NCBI GenBank assembly: GCA_938004015.1
Contig: CALKWU010000132.1
Coordinates: forward strand, 1 to 38,207
From: an uncultured Oceanobacillus sp.
GTDB lineage: Bacteria > Bacillota > Bacilli > Bacillales > Amphibacillaceae
Reading direction: 5' to 3'
Length of the DNA: 38,207 bases
Positions 16,098 to 24,720 of this stretch are shown here, piece after piece. The notes beneath the pieces were generated by a model. That model was not told the origin of the DNA. It worked only from the letters and a program-made list of their open reading frames with translations, and did not search any database. The translations under genes and the position numbers were made by a program. How positions within the stretch are numbered: position 1 is the stretch's first letter; every line of letters starts with the position of its first letter.

Positions 16098-17376
16098 ATT
16101 GATTCAATGTGAACAGTTTTCTTGGACGCCCTTTTTTATATGGCCGTTCTTCGCCTGCGACTTTGATGACATTTCCTTGTAGCAGCTTGTTCACCGTCCG
16201 TTCGGCACTGCGCTTTGTCACATTGTAAAATTGGGCGATGTCATTCGTCGAGAATGGCTCGTTATTCCGTTCCGTGATGAAGTCGATGAAGTTGTATGAA
16301 ATTTCGTTGTTCAGTTTCGCATCATGGATCAGGGCCTGGTATAATTTGGACGTATCGATTTCCTTTTTGACACCGATCGGGCCGATCAATTCTTGTCTTT
16401 CATTCACAATATAACAAATGCTCTGTTCGTTCTGCATACAGCTTTCCAAAGCGATTTCCGCATTTTTTGCAGATTCATCGGCGGTCAGTCCAAGACCGAA
16501 TGCAAGATTGACCGGGAATCGGATCGTGTTTTTCATTTCTTGGAGCAAAGGGAATGAACGATAATGCTCCCGTAAATGTTTCAACAACTTTTCCGTTCCG
16601 AAAATGATGAACCGGTCATCCACTGTCCGGATGGAAAATGCTCCGGTTCTCGCTGCCAGCCGTTGTAAAATGAGATTCAACTCCTCCCATGTTTCTTTCT
16701 GGCCATTTTCGGTCATCGTCCCATGCTCGGTGTTTTTGATGGTAACATAACCGGTGACGATATGATTGTTTTCTGCTGTATTCAATGTCACCAAATCGAT
16801 TGCTTCTGTTACTGCTCGTCGTAAGTTTAATTCGGGAATCGGAATGGTGCTCGCTGCAATTCCCCGTGCTGTAAGTTCTTCCGCCACTTCTTCTGCGCTG
16901 GTCAACATATGGTCGGCTTTCTCTTCTTCCCATAATGTTGTGTAAAATGAAAGGAGGCTTTCCATATCCGGTACGTCATCGGGATCATGGACGAAATATC
17001 GGATATTTCCTTCCTCCAAACCGGCTTCTTGCCGCAATTCATCAAAAATCTCTCCGTCAAAAACGTCAAGGGCTATCTTTTTTGGGGGCATTTCAAAATT
17101 GTTTTCAAGTCGGTATAAAGCGGTGATGATCGCATAGGGATCCTGTTCCACTTGTATGGCAGGAAGCCGCTTTTTTTCGATCGTCTCCTTGACAAATAAA
17201 TATGATAAATATTCCGTAAACAGATAGATGTCGCAATGGTATACCGTGTCGAATAGCCCCTGTGTTTCTTCCGTTTTTGAGTAGACGAAAGGGAGCGCTT
17301 CTACAGTTTTCGGCAACAATTTCTCTATCCGGTTTATCGTTTCTTGTCGGCCGAATACCGCCATTTTGATTTTCAA
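16096..17376 (-). CDS. Composite transcriptional regulator (PrpR_N-like, cyclase-like, winged helix)
   Basis: A 426-residue protein of unusual build. Residues 1-195 look like a PrpR_N-type sensor fold, with a second-half signature ADHMLTSAEEVAEELTARGI followed by a helix of the LRRAVTEAI type. Residues about 205-335 resemble a degenerate GGDEF/nucleotidyl-cyclase or GTP cyclohydrolase III-like domain: FGLGLTADESAKNAEIALE at about 293-311 is the telling segment, and no GGDEF catalytic motif is seen. Residues about 355-426 form a winged helix with NDIAQFYNVTKRSAERTVNKL and a basic tail KKGRPRK. The start is TTG 17376, six bases after GGAGGG. The longer frame from ATG 17442 is excluded because that ATG lies between the -35 and -10 of the gene's own promoter. 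It is divergent from the TAXI-TRAP operon, which it probably controls. Confidence 0.7.
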   Translation of the reverse strand: MKIKMAVFGRQETINRIEKLLPKTVEALPFVYSKTEETQGLFDTVYHCDIYLFTEYLSYLFVKETIEKKRLPAIQVEQDPYAIITALYRLENNFEMPPKKIALDVFDGEIFDELRQEAGLEEGNIRYFVHDPDDVPDMESLLSFYTTLWEEEKADHMLTSAEEVAEELTARGIAASTIPIPELNLRRAVTEAIDLVTLNTAENNHIVTGYVTIKNTEHGTMTENGQKETWEELNLILQRLAARTGAFSIRTVDDRFIIFGTEKLLKHLREHYRSFPLLQEMKNTIRFPVNLAFGLGLTADESAKNAEIALESCMQNEQSICYIVNERQELIGPIGVKKEIDTSKLYQALIHDAKLNNEISYNFIDFITERNNEPFSTNDIAQFYNVTKRSAERTVNKLLQGNVIKVAGEERPYKKGRPRKLFTLNQ

Positions 17377-17424
17377 TCCAATCCCTCCAATCGAACTGGT
17401 ATGCGATTGTTTCAGATTTACCTT

Positions 17425-17453
17425 ATCATATTGAATTTTCATAATATTGTCAA
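17425..17453 (-). promoter_or_regulatory. Sigma-A promoter of the composite regulator gene
   Basis: On the minus strand TTGACA (17453-17448), 17-base spacer, TATGAT (17430-17425). This near-consensus promoter fixes the transcript start near 17418 and thus favours the TTG start at 17376. Confidence 0.8.
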
Positions 17454-17626
17454 GAAATATAATGATAACGGATGCAATTAATTGATGATTTGTTAAATTT
17501 AATTTATTTTCGTTGATTTTTTCTGAGAAAGACGGTAAAGTTTAGATATGAATGTGCTCTCCTTGCAAGCCATTAGCTCCGGTTGTTTTGGCCGATGAAA
17601 ACGACAGGGCAGGTTATTAATCCCGG

Positions 17627-17707
17627 TTTTTCGGTCGAAAAATCGATGATTTGATGCTTTCATCCACCAGCGTTTTATCGTGAAAATGATTTTATCCAGT
17701 CGAAAAA
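17627..17707. promoter_or_regulatory. GTCGAAAAA sites upstream of the TRAP operon, candidate operators
   Basis: The 392-base gap between the regulator and the TRAP operon holds a dyad TTTTTCG-GT-CGAAAAA at 17627-17642. A second GTCGAAAAA at 17699-17707 lies 65 bp on, directly against the -35 of the operon promoter. TTTTATC is also repeated at 17673 and 17690. These are good candidates for binding by the divergent regulator. The rest of the gap (17454-17626) shows no gene or clear structure. Confidence 0.45.
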
Positions 17708-17709
17708 CA

Positions 17710-17737
17710 TTGACAAACTTGTACTTTTTGCTAGAAT
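17710..17737 (+). promoter_or_regulatory. Sigma-A promoter of the TAXI-TRAP operon
   Basis: TTGACA (17710-17715), 16-base spacer, TAGAAT (17732-17737). The leader to ATG 17769 is short (about 25 nt) and carries AAAAGGGGGA. Confidence 0.75.
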
Positions 17738-17768
17738 TCTACGTATAACGAAAAGGGGGATTCAATTG

Positions 17769-18785
17769 ATGAAGAGAAGTAAACTGTTTTTATATTCCAT
17801 TCTCATGTTTAGTCTTGTCGTAGTACTGGCTGCATGTGGTGGAGGAGAAAGTGATGGGGCAGCTGATGGAAATGGAGATGCAAATGGGGATGCAGATGCA
17901 GGTGGAGGAGATGCGCCGAGTGCAATCAGTTTATTGACTGGTGGAACAAGTGGTACGTACTATCCGCTTGGTGGAGAGATGGCACAAATCATCACGGAAG
18001 AAACCGGGATTCAAACGGATGCGCTTTCATCCAACGCTTCTGCAGATAACGTGATTTCCTTGCAAGAGGGAGAAGCGGAACTTGCTTTCGTACAGACAGA
18101 CGTGGTAGCGTTTGCAAAAGAAGGGGTAAATGCGTTTGAAGGCAATCCGGTGGATAATGTTCTTGCCATCGGTTCGTTATATCCGGAAACAATCCAAATT
18201 GTAGTTGTCAATCCTGAAATTGAGACGGTGGAAGACTTGGCAGGGATGACCGTTTCCGTAGGGGCACCGGGATCCGGTACTTATGTCAACGCAGAGCAAA
18301 TTTTGGAAATCCATGGTATGACTATGGATGATATCGATGCCCAGCACCTTGACTTCGGTGAGTCCACAGGTGGAATGCAGGACGGTAATATCGACGCTGC
18401 GATCATCACTGCCGGAACACCGACTGGTGCGGTTGAAGGGCTAGGTGCAACGACTGAATATAGAATCTTAGAGATTGAACAAGATAAAATCGATGAGCTG
18501 ATCGAAAAGTACCCGTACTATGCAGAGGATACAATTCCGGCCGGAACATATGTTGGAATTGACGAAGATGTTCAAACGGTGGCGGTCGGAGCGATGCTTG
18601 CTGTAACGGACAGCCTCTCCGAAGATGTCGTGTATGAGATCACAAAAGCAATCTATGACAATGCGGATCAGATCACACACTCAAAAGGTGAATTCATCAC
18701 GCCGGAGGGTGGCGTCCAAGGAATCGGAATCGATTTCCATCCTGGTGCGGAAAAGTATTTCCAAGAAGCAGGAGTTCTTGATTAA
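17769..18785 (+). CDS. TAXI family TRAP transporter solute-binding lipoprotein
   Basis: A 338-residue binding protein with a lipoprotein signal ending VVLAAC (Cys23) and a low-complexity acidic Gly/Asp/Ala linker to about residue 55. The mature part is typical of the TAXI family: LLTGGTSGTYYPLGGEMAQII, then NASADNVISLQEGEAELAFVQTDV and VSVGAPGSGTYVNAEQIL. It would deliver its solute to the fused TRAP permease encoded two genes on. TAXI proteins are known to take dicarboxylates, glutamate-like or other carboxylate ligands; the ligand here cannot be read. ATG 17769 is chosen, with TTG 17766 possible; both are served by the GGGGG at 17755-17759. A hairpin follows the gene and may limit read-through into the membrane genes. 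Confidence 0.92.
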   Translation: MKRSKLFLYSILMFSLVVVLAACGGGESDGAADGNGDANGDADAGGGDAPSAISLLTGGTSGTYYPLGGEMAQIITEETGIQTDALSSNASADNVISLQEGEAELAFVQTDVVAFAKEGVNAFEGNPVDNVLAIGSLYPETIQIVVVNPEIETVEDLAGMTVSVGAPGSGTYVNAEQILEIHGMTMDDIDAQHLDFGESTGGMQDGNIDAAIITAGTPTGAVEGLGATTEYRILEIEQDKIDELIEKYPYYAEDTIPAGTYVGIDEDVQTVAVGAMLAVTDSLSEDVVYEITKAIYDNADQITHSKGEFITPEGGVQGIGIDFHPGAEKYFQEAGVLD

Positions 18786-18819
18786 TCCATATTTGGTAAT
18801 CATATATTGCAAATGGAAC

Positions 18820-18866
18820 ACAGCCGGCGATCAAGACGGTAGTTAGTTTTGACAGCCGGCTGTTTT
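18820..18866 (+). terminator. Intra-operon hairpin / partial terminator after the TAXI gene
   Basis: ACAGCCGGC (18820-18828) and GCCGGCTGT (18855-18863) form a 9-bp GC-rich stem with a 26-nt loop, followed by only TTTTGATG. A leaky terminator or 3' stabiliser here would give more binding protein than permease, as also suggested at 2693-2729. Confidence 0.6.
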
Positions 18867-18946
18867 GATGATTTTAAAAGTAATCAATGTGTTCCCGATC
18901 AGGCAAGGAGACTGGTTTTTCTTTTTAAGGAAATGGTGGATTAACA

Positions 18947-19477
18947 TTGAAACGGAAAAATATAGTAATCGCTCTTTTTGTGTCACTCGTTGTCGTGATA
19001 TTTTTGTTGATTCCAACTAAGAGTGCGTTAGTTTTTTATAAAGAAAATACGGATCACATCGTTGCATTTTTGCCATTGGGCCCGGGAGATCGATTTGAAA
19101 TCACTTTTACCCATTCAATCCATTTGACGGATGTCGTTGAAAGATACCATGTGACGGAAGAGTCCACAATTATGCAAGATGAAATTATCTTTGAATCTTT
19201 TGGGATCGGTATGCCTTCCAATGCCGAGGAAGGACAAACTTTCGAATATAAAGATGGAAAATATCATATTGGTAATTTGAATAACGAGTTTGAATCGATG
19301 AAAATCCGTAATGGGAAAACAGTCTCCGAACATCGCTTACGGTGGAAATATGAAGACGAACCAGAAGATAACATGGTTTGGTTCAACGACTATTTTGAAC
19401 CGGGAGCGTGGTATACGGTAAAAGTCGATCGACTGTCACTATGGGAGTATTTGAAAGGAGTGAAAATTGATGAGTGA
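18947..19477 (+). CDS. DUF1850 domain protein of the TAXI-TRAP operon
   Basis: A 176-residue protein with one N-terminal membrane helix (about residues 5-24) and an exported domain carrying the DUF1850 hallmarks FEITFTHSIHLTDVVERYHV and IFESFGIGMPSNAEEG. DUF1850 proteins are repeatedly encoded between TAXI binding proteins and fused TRAP permeases, but their role is not established; an accessory or small-subunit function is a reasonable inference. The start is TTG 18947 with GGTGG six bases upstream. It overlaps the permease gene by 8 nt, so the two are translated together. Confidence 0.82.
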   Translation: MKRKNIVIALFVSLVVVIFLLIPTKSALVFYKENTDHIVAFLPLGPGDRFEITFTHSIHLTDVVERYHVTEESTIMQDEIIFESFGIGMPSNAEEGQTFEYKDGKYHIGNLNNEFESMKIRNGKTVSEHRLRWKYEDEPEDNMVWFNDYFEPGAWYTVKVDRLSLWEYLKGVKIDE

Positions 19478-21554
19478 CCAACAAAAGAATAATAAGGATA
19501 AAGAAAATATAGAAGAAGTTGAAAAAGATGAAAAGTCGGACGTCATGCCTGAAGCGGAACTGTCGGAAGAAGAACAGCAAAAGTTGTTGGAAAAGTATGA
19601 TACCGAATCGAATACAAGGCAGTTGACCGGTATTCTCGGTTGGGTTGTTTTTGTTGTACTGATTGCTTTTTCTTTATTCCATCTATACACAGGATGGTTC
19701 GGTGCGTTTACCGCATACATACAGCGTACCATCCACTTAGGTTTCGCTCTATCATTGATTTTCATTCTGTTTCCTGCAAAGCGGGGCTTAAAGAAAGATG
19801 GAGTGCCTTGGTACGATTGGATACTGGTCGTTCTTTCGATTATCGTGTGTGCGTACTGGCCGGTATTTTATGAAACGTTAGTGCAAAAAGTCGGTGGGAT
19901 TGATGACACGCAATTGATTATTGGTGGAATCGCCGTCTTGCTCGTGTTGGAAGCTGCAAGACGGGCTGTCGGTTTACCACTTGTTATTATCGCAGTTCTT
20001 TTCCTCGTGTATGCCTATTTCGGACCATATATGCCTGGTATGCTCATGCATCGTGGATTGAACTTGCATCAGTTGGTCAATACGATGTTCTTCACGACAG
20101 AAGGGATTTTAGGTACTCCATTACAAGTATCATCTACATTCATTTTCCTATTCTTGTTATTCGGGGCCTTCCTGATTCAGACAGGTGTCGGTCCATACTT
20201 CAACGATTTGGCATTGGCTATTGCCGGCCGTAGAGTTGGTGGACCTGCGAAAGTTGCAGTTTTCGGAAGTGCGCTGAACGGAACGATTTCCGGAAGTTCT
20301 GTCGCAAACGTCGTATCAACTGGTTCCTATACGATTCCAATGATGAAACGTCTAGGTTACAAGAAAAACTTCGCCGGTGCGGTAGAGGCAGCCTCATCGA
20401 CAGGAGGACAAATCATGCCGCCGATTCTCGGTGCTGCAGCGTTCCTCATGATTGAATTTGCCGGGGTGCCGTACTGGGATATTGTGAAAGCCGCCATCAT
20501 TCCGGCACTTCTCTACTTTACCGGAATTTGGGTCATGACCCATTTCGAGGCCAAGCGTTTAGGCTTGATGGGCCTTCCGAAAGAAAAATTGCCGAATTTG
20601 AAAGAGACTCTGAAAAAGATTTATTTATTGTTGCCGATTCTTGTCATCATTTACTTGCTTTTTGAAGGGATAAGCATTGAGCGGACGGCAATTTTCGGTA
20701 TCCTCACAGCGATTATTGTCAGTTTGTTCCGTAAAGATACAAATATGTTTTTGGATGAGAATGGCAATTTCACCATCTGGAAATTCTTGACTGCACTGAC
20801 AGAAGGTGCCCGTACGGCACTGGGAGTAGCAGCGGCAACAGCTTGTGCAGGTATTATCGTCGGTGTCGTCACCAAAACAGGCTTAGGACTGAAAATTGGA
20901 AATGCCATCGTTGGCATTGCCGCAAACCTTGCCTTTAATGAGATGAGTTTGGTTTTATTTACCTTGTTCTTTACAATGCTTACTGCCATCCTCGTCGGAC
21001 TTGGTTCACCGACGACAGCGAACTATATTATCACATCCACGATTGCCCTGCCTGCGATAATGACGTTGAGCGGAGAATATAACTTAGGTATCCATGTCCT
21101 TGCTGCCCATATGTTCGTATTTTTCTACGGAATCTTGGCAGATGTCACGCCGCCTGTTTCTCTAGCGGCCTTTGCGGCATCTGGGATTTCCGGCGGAGAA
21201 CCGATACGAACCGGGTTCAATGCGATGAAACTTGCAGCTGCAGCCTTCATCATTCCGTACATGTTCATTTTTGATCCATCCTTATTGATGGTTGATGTCA
21301 CTGCCGGCAGATTGATTTGGATCATCTTTACGGCGGTTATGGGAATGATCGCTATCGGTGCCGGCCTTGTCGGATACTGGTACCGGAAGCTGCATTGGCT
21401 GGAACGGATGATCGGATTTGCATCGGGGCTTATGCTCATGTATCCGGAAGGACATACGGATGTATACGGATTGGTCATCTTCATCGTTATGTTGGTCATC
21501 CAAATCATCGGCAAAAGAAGAAATGACAAAGAAACGGCAAATGCAAGCGCATAA
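19470..21554 (+). CDS. TRAP transporter fused permease (4TM + 12TM)
   Basis: A 694-residue membrane protein. An acidic, highly charged N-terminal tail (1-50) is followed by a DctQ-like small-subunit region (about 50-190) and a DctM-type large subunit (about 195-690). The conserved TRAP core is clear: GSALNGTISGSSVANVVSTGSYTIPMMK, then EAASSTGGQIMPPILGAAAFLM, and near the end ILADVTPPVSLAAFAASGISG. It is the sodium- or proton-driven channel for the solute bound by the TAXI lipoprotein. ATG 19470 is preferred over TTG 19467 because GGAG at 19457-19460 is nine bases upstream. It is the last gene of the operon and is followed by a strong terminator. Confidence 0.93.
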   Translation: MSDQQKNNKDKENIEEVEKDEKSDVMPEAELSEEEQQKLLEKYDTESNTRQLTGILGWVVFVVLIAFSLFHLYTGWFGAFTAYIQRTIHLGFALSLIFILFPAKRGLKKDGVPWYDWILVVLSIIVCAYWPVFYETLVQKVGGIDDTQLIIGGIAVLLVLEAARRAVGLPLVIIAVLFLVYAYFGPYMPGMLMHRGLNLHQLVNTMFFTTEGILGTPLQVSSTFIFLFLLFGAFLIQTGVGPYFNDLALAIAGRRVGGPAKVAVFGSALNGTISGSSVANVVSTGSYTIPMMKRLGYKKNFAGAVEAASSTGGQIMPPILGAAAFLMIEFAGVPYWDIVKAAIIPALLYFTGIWVMTHFEAKRLGLMGLPKEKLPNLKETLKKIYLLLPILVIIYLLFEGISIERTAIFGILTAIIVSLFRKDTNMFLDENGNFTIWKFLTALTEGARTALGVAAATACAGIIVGVVTKTGLGLKIGNAIVGIAANLAFNEMSLVLFTLFFTMLTAILVGLGSPTTANYIITSTIALPAIMTLSGEYNLGIHVLAAHMFVFFYGILADVTPPVSLAAFAASGISGGEPIRTGFNAMKLAAAAFIIPYMFIFDPSLLMVDVTAGRLIWIIFTAVMGMIAIGAGLVGYWYRKLHWLERMIGFASGLMLMYPEGHTDVYGLVIFIVMLVIQIIGKRRNDKETANASA

Positions 21555-21577
21555 AGAATATGAGTCACCAATCATTG

Positions 21578-21612
21578 AAAGAGAGGCCTGATTTCAGGTG
21601 CCTCTCTTTTGA
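21578..21612 (+). terminator. Terminator of the TAXI-TRAP operon
   Basis: AAAGAGAGGC (21578-21587) pairs with GCCTCTCTTT (21600-21609), with an inner CTG/CAG extension, followed by TGATTATTTT. Confidence 0.85.
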
Positions 21613-21679
21613 TTATTTTAATTGTTCAGGTATCATGTAGAATGGTTCCATTTATTATGAAGTAAAGGCTGATTGATTG

Positions 21680-23014
21680 ATGAAAAAGCAACTTGATTTT
21701 ACGCAAGGGAATATTTTGAAGCATTTTTTCTTTTTTTCCTGGCCGATTTTACTCGCGAATCTTTTGCAAACGTCGTATCAACTCATTGACAGTTTATGGG
21801 TAGGTAACTTGCTCGGGGCTTCCGCACTTGGAGCGGTCGGTGTTTCCGGAACGATATTGTTCACCGTGCTCGCTTTCATTATCGGACTGAACAATGCGGC
21901 CCTCACGATCCTATCCCAACAAAAAGGGAGAGACGATGAAGAAGGCTTGAAACGTTATTTGAACGCTTTTGTCGTATTGATGACAGCGATTGCCCTCGTT
22001 TTAGGATTCATCGGTTTTTTCTTTGCAGAACATCTTTTAAACCTCTTAGGAACCCCAGATTCAATGCTCCATGATGCAAAAGTCTATTTACAAATCAATT
22101 TTCTCGGTATTTTGTTTTTATTCGGCTATAACTTCATCAGTACCGTCATGCGAGCGATGGGGGACAGTAATACACCTCTGCGTTTTGTCACGGTTGCCGT
22201 GCTGATGAACACGGTACTCGACCCATTGTTCATTTCAGGATTCAACTGGGGCATCCATGGAGCGGCGATTGCAACAGTCGCTTCCCAAGGAATAGCATTT
22301 CTCTACGGTTTCATTTATTTGAATCGGAATAGGCTTGCACCGTTTACGAAACCGACGTTGCCATCTTGGGAGGAAGTAAAACTGATCCTTAACCTTGGAA
22401 TTCCATCCGGATTGCAAAGTTCCGTCATTTCAGCAGGTTCGGCGGCAATCATGAGTGTCGTCACTTCGTTCGGTGGTGCCGTTGTCGCCGGGTATACGGC
22501 AGCCCAACGTATCGATCGCTTGATCATGCTTCCGGCGCAGTCGTTGAGCGTTGCGGTGACGAGTATGGCGGGGCAAAATATCGGGATCAAGAATTGGAAA
22601 CGCGTGGATAAAATTGCGAAATATGGTGTTACGATCAACTTCGCCATCATGCTTTCCATTGGAATCCTCGTCCTCATCTTCGGAGAATACGGTGTCAAGC
22701 TGTTCATTCAAGACGAAGCGGCCGTCGATTATGGGCGTAGGTATATTGCTTTCATCGCCTTATGTTATCCGTTTCTTGGAATCAACTTTATTTTAAACGG
22801 AATAGTCCGCGCAGCCGGTGCCATGTACCAAGTACTTGTGTTGAACATCATTTCTTTTTGGGTATTGCGCTTCCCGCTCACTTCACTGTTTTCAAGCTTT
22901 TTCGGTGAAATCGGAATTGCCTATGGAATGGGCTTGAGTTATATGATCAGCAGTGTCATCGCCTTCTCCTATTTCCGTTTTGGAAAATATCGCAAGAAAA
23001 ACTTATTCAAATAG
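21680..23014 (+). CDS. MATE family efflux transporter
   Basis: A 444-residue protein with twelve predicted helices in two homologous halves, opening with the characteristic segment ILKHFFFFSWPILLANLLQTSYQLIDSLWVG. A second repeat begins at LILNLGIPSGLQSSVISAGSAAIMS. Such proteins expel cationic drugs or metabolites in exchange for sodium ions or protons; the substrate is unknown. The acidic residue in helix 1 that couples cations in some MATE pumps is not obvious here. ATG 21680 is chosen with AAGG 11 bases upstream; TTG 21677 is also in frame. It is followed at 57 bases by ridA, and no terminator separates them, so cotranscription is possible. Confidence 0.9.
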   Translation: MKKQLDFTQGNILKHFFFFSWPILLANLLQTSYQLIDSLWVGNLLGASALGAVGVSGTILFTVLAFIIGLNNAALTILSQQKGRDDEEGLKRYLNAFVVLMTAIALVLGFIGFFFAEHLLNLLGTPDSMLHDAKVYLQINFLGILFLFGYNFISTVMRAMGDSNTPLRFVTVAVLMNTVLDPLFISGFNWGIHGAAIATVASQGIAFLYGFIYLNRNRLAPFTKPTLPSWEEVKLILNLGIPSGLQSSVISAGSAAIMSVVTSFGGAVVAGYTAAQRIDRLIMLPAQSLSVAVTSMAGQNIGIKNWKRVDKIAKYGVTINFAIMLSIGILVLIFGEYGVKLFIQDEAAVDYGRRYIAFIALCYPFLGINFILNGIVRAAGAMYQVLVLNIISFWVLRFPLTSLFSSFFGEIGIAYGMGLSYMISSVIAFSYFRFGKYRKKNLFK

Positions 23015-23071
23015 AAAGACTATTAGCGAAATGATAGAATAGATTCATAGAAGAAAAGAGGAGGGTTTTTG

Positions 23072-23449
23072 ATGGTGAAAATCGTTCATACAGACAATGC
23101 ACCAGAAGCGATCGGTCCGTATTCCCAAGCGATCCAATCCGGAGATTTTCTGTTCGTATCCGGTCAAATCCCGGTGGATCCGGAAACGGGGGAGGTCGTC
23201 GAGGGAATTGAAAATCAGACAAAACAAGTGATGGAAAATATCCTTGCTATCCTCAAAGAAGCCGGTACAGATTTTTCCCAAGTCGTCAAATTCACGATTT
23301 ATCTACAGTCCATGGATGACTTCGGAACGGTCAATGAAATTTATGGAAAATATTTGATTCAACCGTATCCAGCGCGGGCGACGGTGGAAGTGGGCCGTTT
23401 ACCGAAAGATGTGTTGGTGGAAATGGATTGCATTGCCCATTTGAAATGA
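23072..23449 (+). CDS. ridA: RidA family enamine/imine deaminase
   Basis: The 125-residue protein has the full RidA/YjgF/YER057c signature: DNAPEAIGPYSQAIQSGDFLFVSGQIP at the N terminus and YPARATVEVGRLPKDVLVEMDCIA at the C terminus. The Arg in PARATVEV binds the substrate carboxylate and the Glu in VEMDCIA is the conserved catalytic-site residue. RidA hydrolyses reactive 2-aminoacrylate and related imines released by PLP enzymes such as threonine dehydratase, protecting other PLP enzymes. ATG 23072 follows GAGGAGGG. The next gene starts 15 bases after its stop. Confidence 0.95.
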   Translation: MVKIVHTDNAPEAIGPYSQAIQSGDFLFVSGQIPVDPETGEVVEGIENQTKQVMENILAILKEAGTDFSQVVKFTIYLQSMDDFGTVNEIYGKYLIQPYPARATVEVGRLPKDVLVEMDCIAHLK

Positions 23450-23464
23450 TGGAGGAGATTCGCC

Positions 23465-24634
23465 ATGGATAATTTCATTTTCCGTAATCCGACAAAACTT
23501 TTATTCGGAAAAGGTCAAATTGAAGCTCTTACAAAAGAAGTATCCCGTTACGGCAAGAAAGTCCTACTCGTATACGGGGGAGGAAGCATTAAACGGAACG
23601 GGATTTATGATGAAGTGATGGAAAAACTTAAAGAAGCGGATGCGGAAGTTTTTGAACTCGGCGGTGTCGAACCAAATCCGCGTCTTTCCACTGTCCATGA
23701 GGGAGTGGAAATTTGCAAACAGGAAGGGATCGAGCTTCTGCTTGCCATCGGTGGAGGCAGCACGATCGACTGCACGAAAGCGATTGCCGTCGGTGCCAAA
23801 ACCGATGCAGATGTTTGGGACATCGTCATGAAAAAAGTGAAACCGACAGATGCCTTGCCGCTTGGTGTCGTCTTGACTTTGGCGGCAACCGGGTCGGAAA
23901 TGAATGGGAACTCGGTCATCACCAATTGGGAAACGAAAGAAAAACACGGCTGGGGCTCCGCTTTGGTGTTTCCGAAGTTTTCCATCCTTGACCCGACGTA
24001 TACGATGACCGTGCCGCAAGAACACACGGTTTATGGCATTGTTGATATCATGTCCCATGTTTTTGAACATTATTTTCATGTGACGCCGAACACACCGATG
24101 CAAGATCGTCTCTGTGAAGCAATTTTGCAAACGGTGGTGGAAACCGCACCGAAACTTGTGGAAGACTTGGAAAATTACGAGTATCGGGAAGTCATCATGT
24201 TGTGCGGTACGTATGCTTTAAATGGAATGATCAGTGTCGGTTTGCGGGGAGATTGGGGCACACATAACTTGGAGCATGCTGTATCGGCTGTCCATGACAT
24301 CCCCCATGGTGGCGGCCTGGCGATTCTGTTTCCGAATTGGATGAGGTATGTGCTTGATGATGACAATGCCGGCCGTTTCAAACAATTGGCGGTTCGTGTG
24401 TTTCAAGTGGATCCAGCCGGAAAGTCAGATCGGGAAGTCGCTTTGGAAGGAATCGACAAGCTACGGGAGTTTTGGAATCAAATCGGTGCTCCAAGCAGAT
24501 TGTCCGATTACGGAATAACGGAAGATAGTCTGGAGCTTATTGCGGAAAAGGCGGTTTCTGTCCGATCCGAGTACGGTGTGTTCAAAAAACTCAATAAGGG
24601 AGATTCATTGGCGATTTTAAAAGCAAGTTTATAG
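23465..24634 (+). CDS. Iron-containing alcohol dehydrogenase (YugJ/BdhA-like)
   Basis: A 389-residue group III alcohol dehydrogenase, probably NAD(P)H-dependent and acting on butanal or similar aldehydes. The dinucleotide site is at about 38-100 (LLVYGGGSIKRNG and LLLAIGGGSTIDCTKA). The divalent metal ligands are visible as Asp194, His198, His267 and His281, the last two 14 residues apart as in family members (SHVFEHYF and DIPHGGGLAI). The length is normal. ATG 23465 follows GGAGGAGATTC. It closely follows ridA and is probably cotranscribed with it. The true substrate cannot be told from sequence; it may detoxify aldehydes or dispose of reducing power. Confidence 0.92.
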   Translation: MDNFIFRNPTKLLFGKGQIEALTKEVSRYGKKVLLVYGGGSIKRNGIYDEVMEKLKEADAEVFELGGVEPNPRLSTVHEGVEICKQEGIELLLAIGGGSTIDCTKAIAVGAKTDADVWDIVMKKVKPTDALPLGVVLTLAATGSEMNGNSVITNWETKEKHGWGSALVFPKFSILDPTYTMTVPQEHTVYGIVDIMSHVFEHYFHVTPNTPMQDRLCEAILQTVVETAPKLVEDLENYEYREVIMLCGTYALNGMISVGLRGDWGTHNLEHAVSAVHDIPHGGGLAILFPNWMRYVLDDDNAGRFKQLAVRVFQVDPAGKSDREVALEGIDKLREFWNQIGAPSRLSDYGITEDSLELIAEKAVSVRSEYGVFKKLNKGDSLAILKASL

Positions 24635-24674
24635 TACGTTCGACAATATGACCCGTTATTTCCCGGGAAATGAT

Positions 24675-24720
24675 AAAAAAGGAAGAACATTGCTTATTGA
24701 TATTGAGCAAGTTCTTCCTT
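24675..24720. terminator. Terminator overlapping the 3' end of yuzB
   Basis: AAGGAAGAAC (24679-24688) and GTTCTTCCTT (24711-24720) form a 10-bp stem. On the minus strand it is followed by TTTTTT, terminating yuzB; the right arm lies within the last codons of yuzB. It may also stop transcripts of the converging alcohol dehydrogenase gene. Confidence 0.75.
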
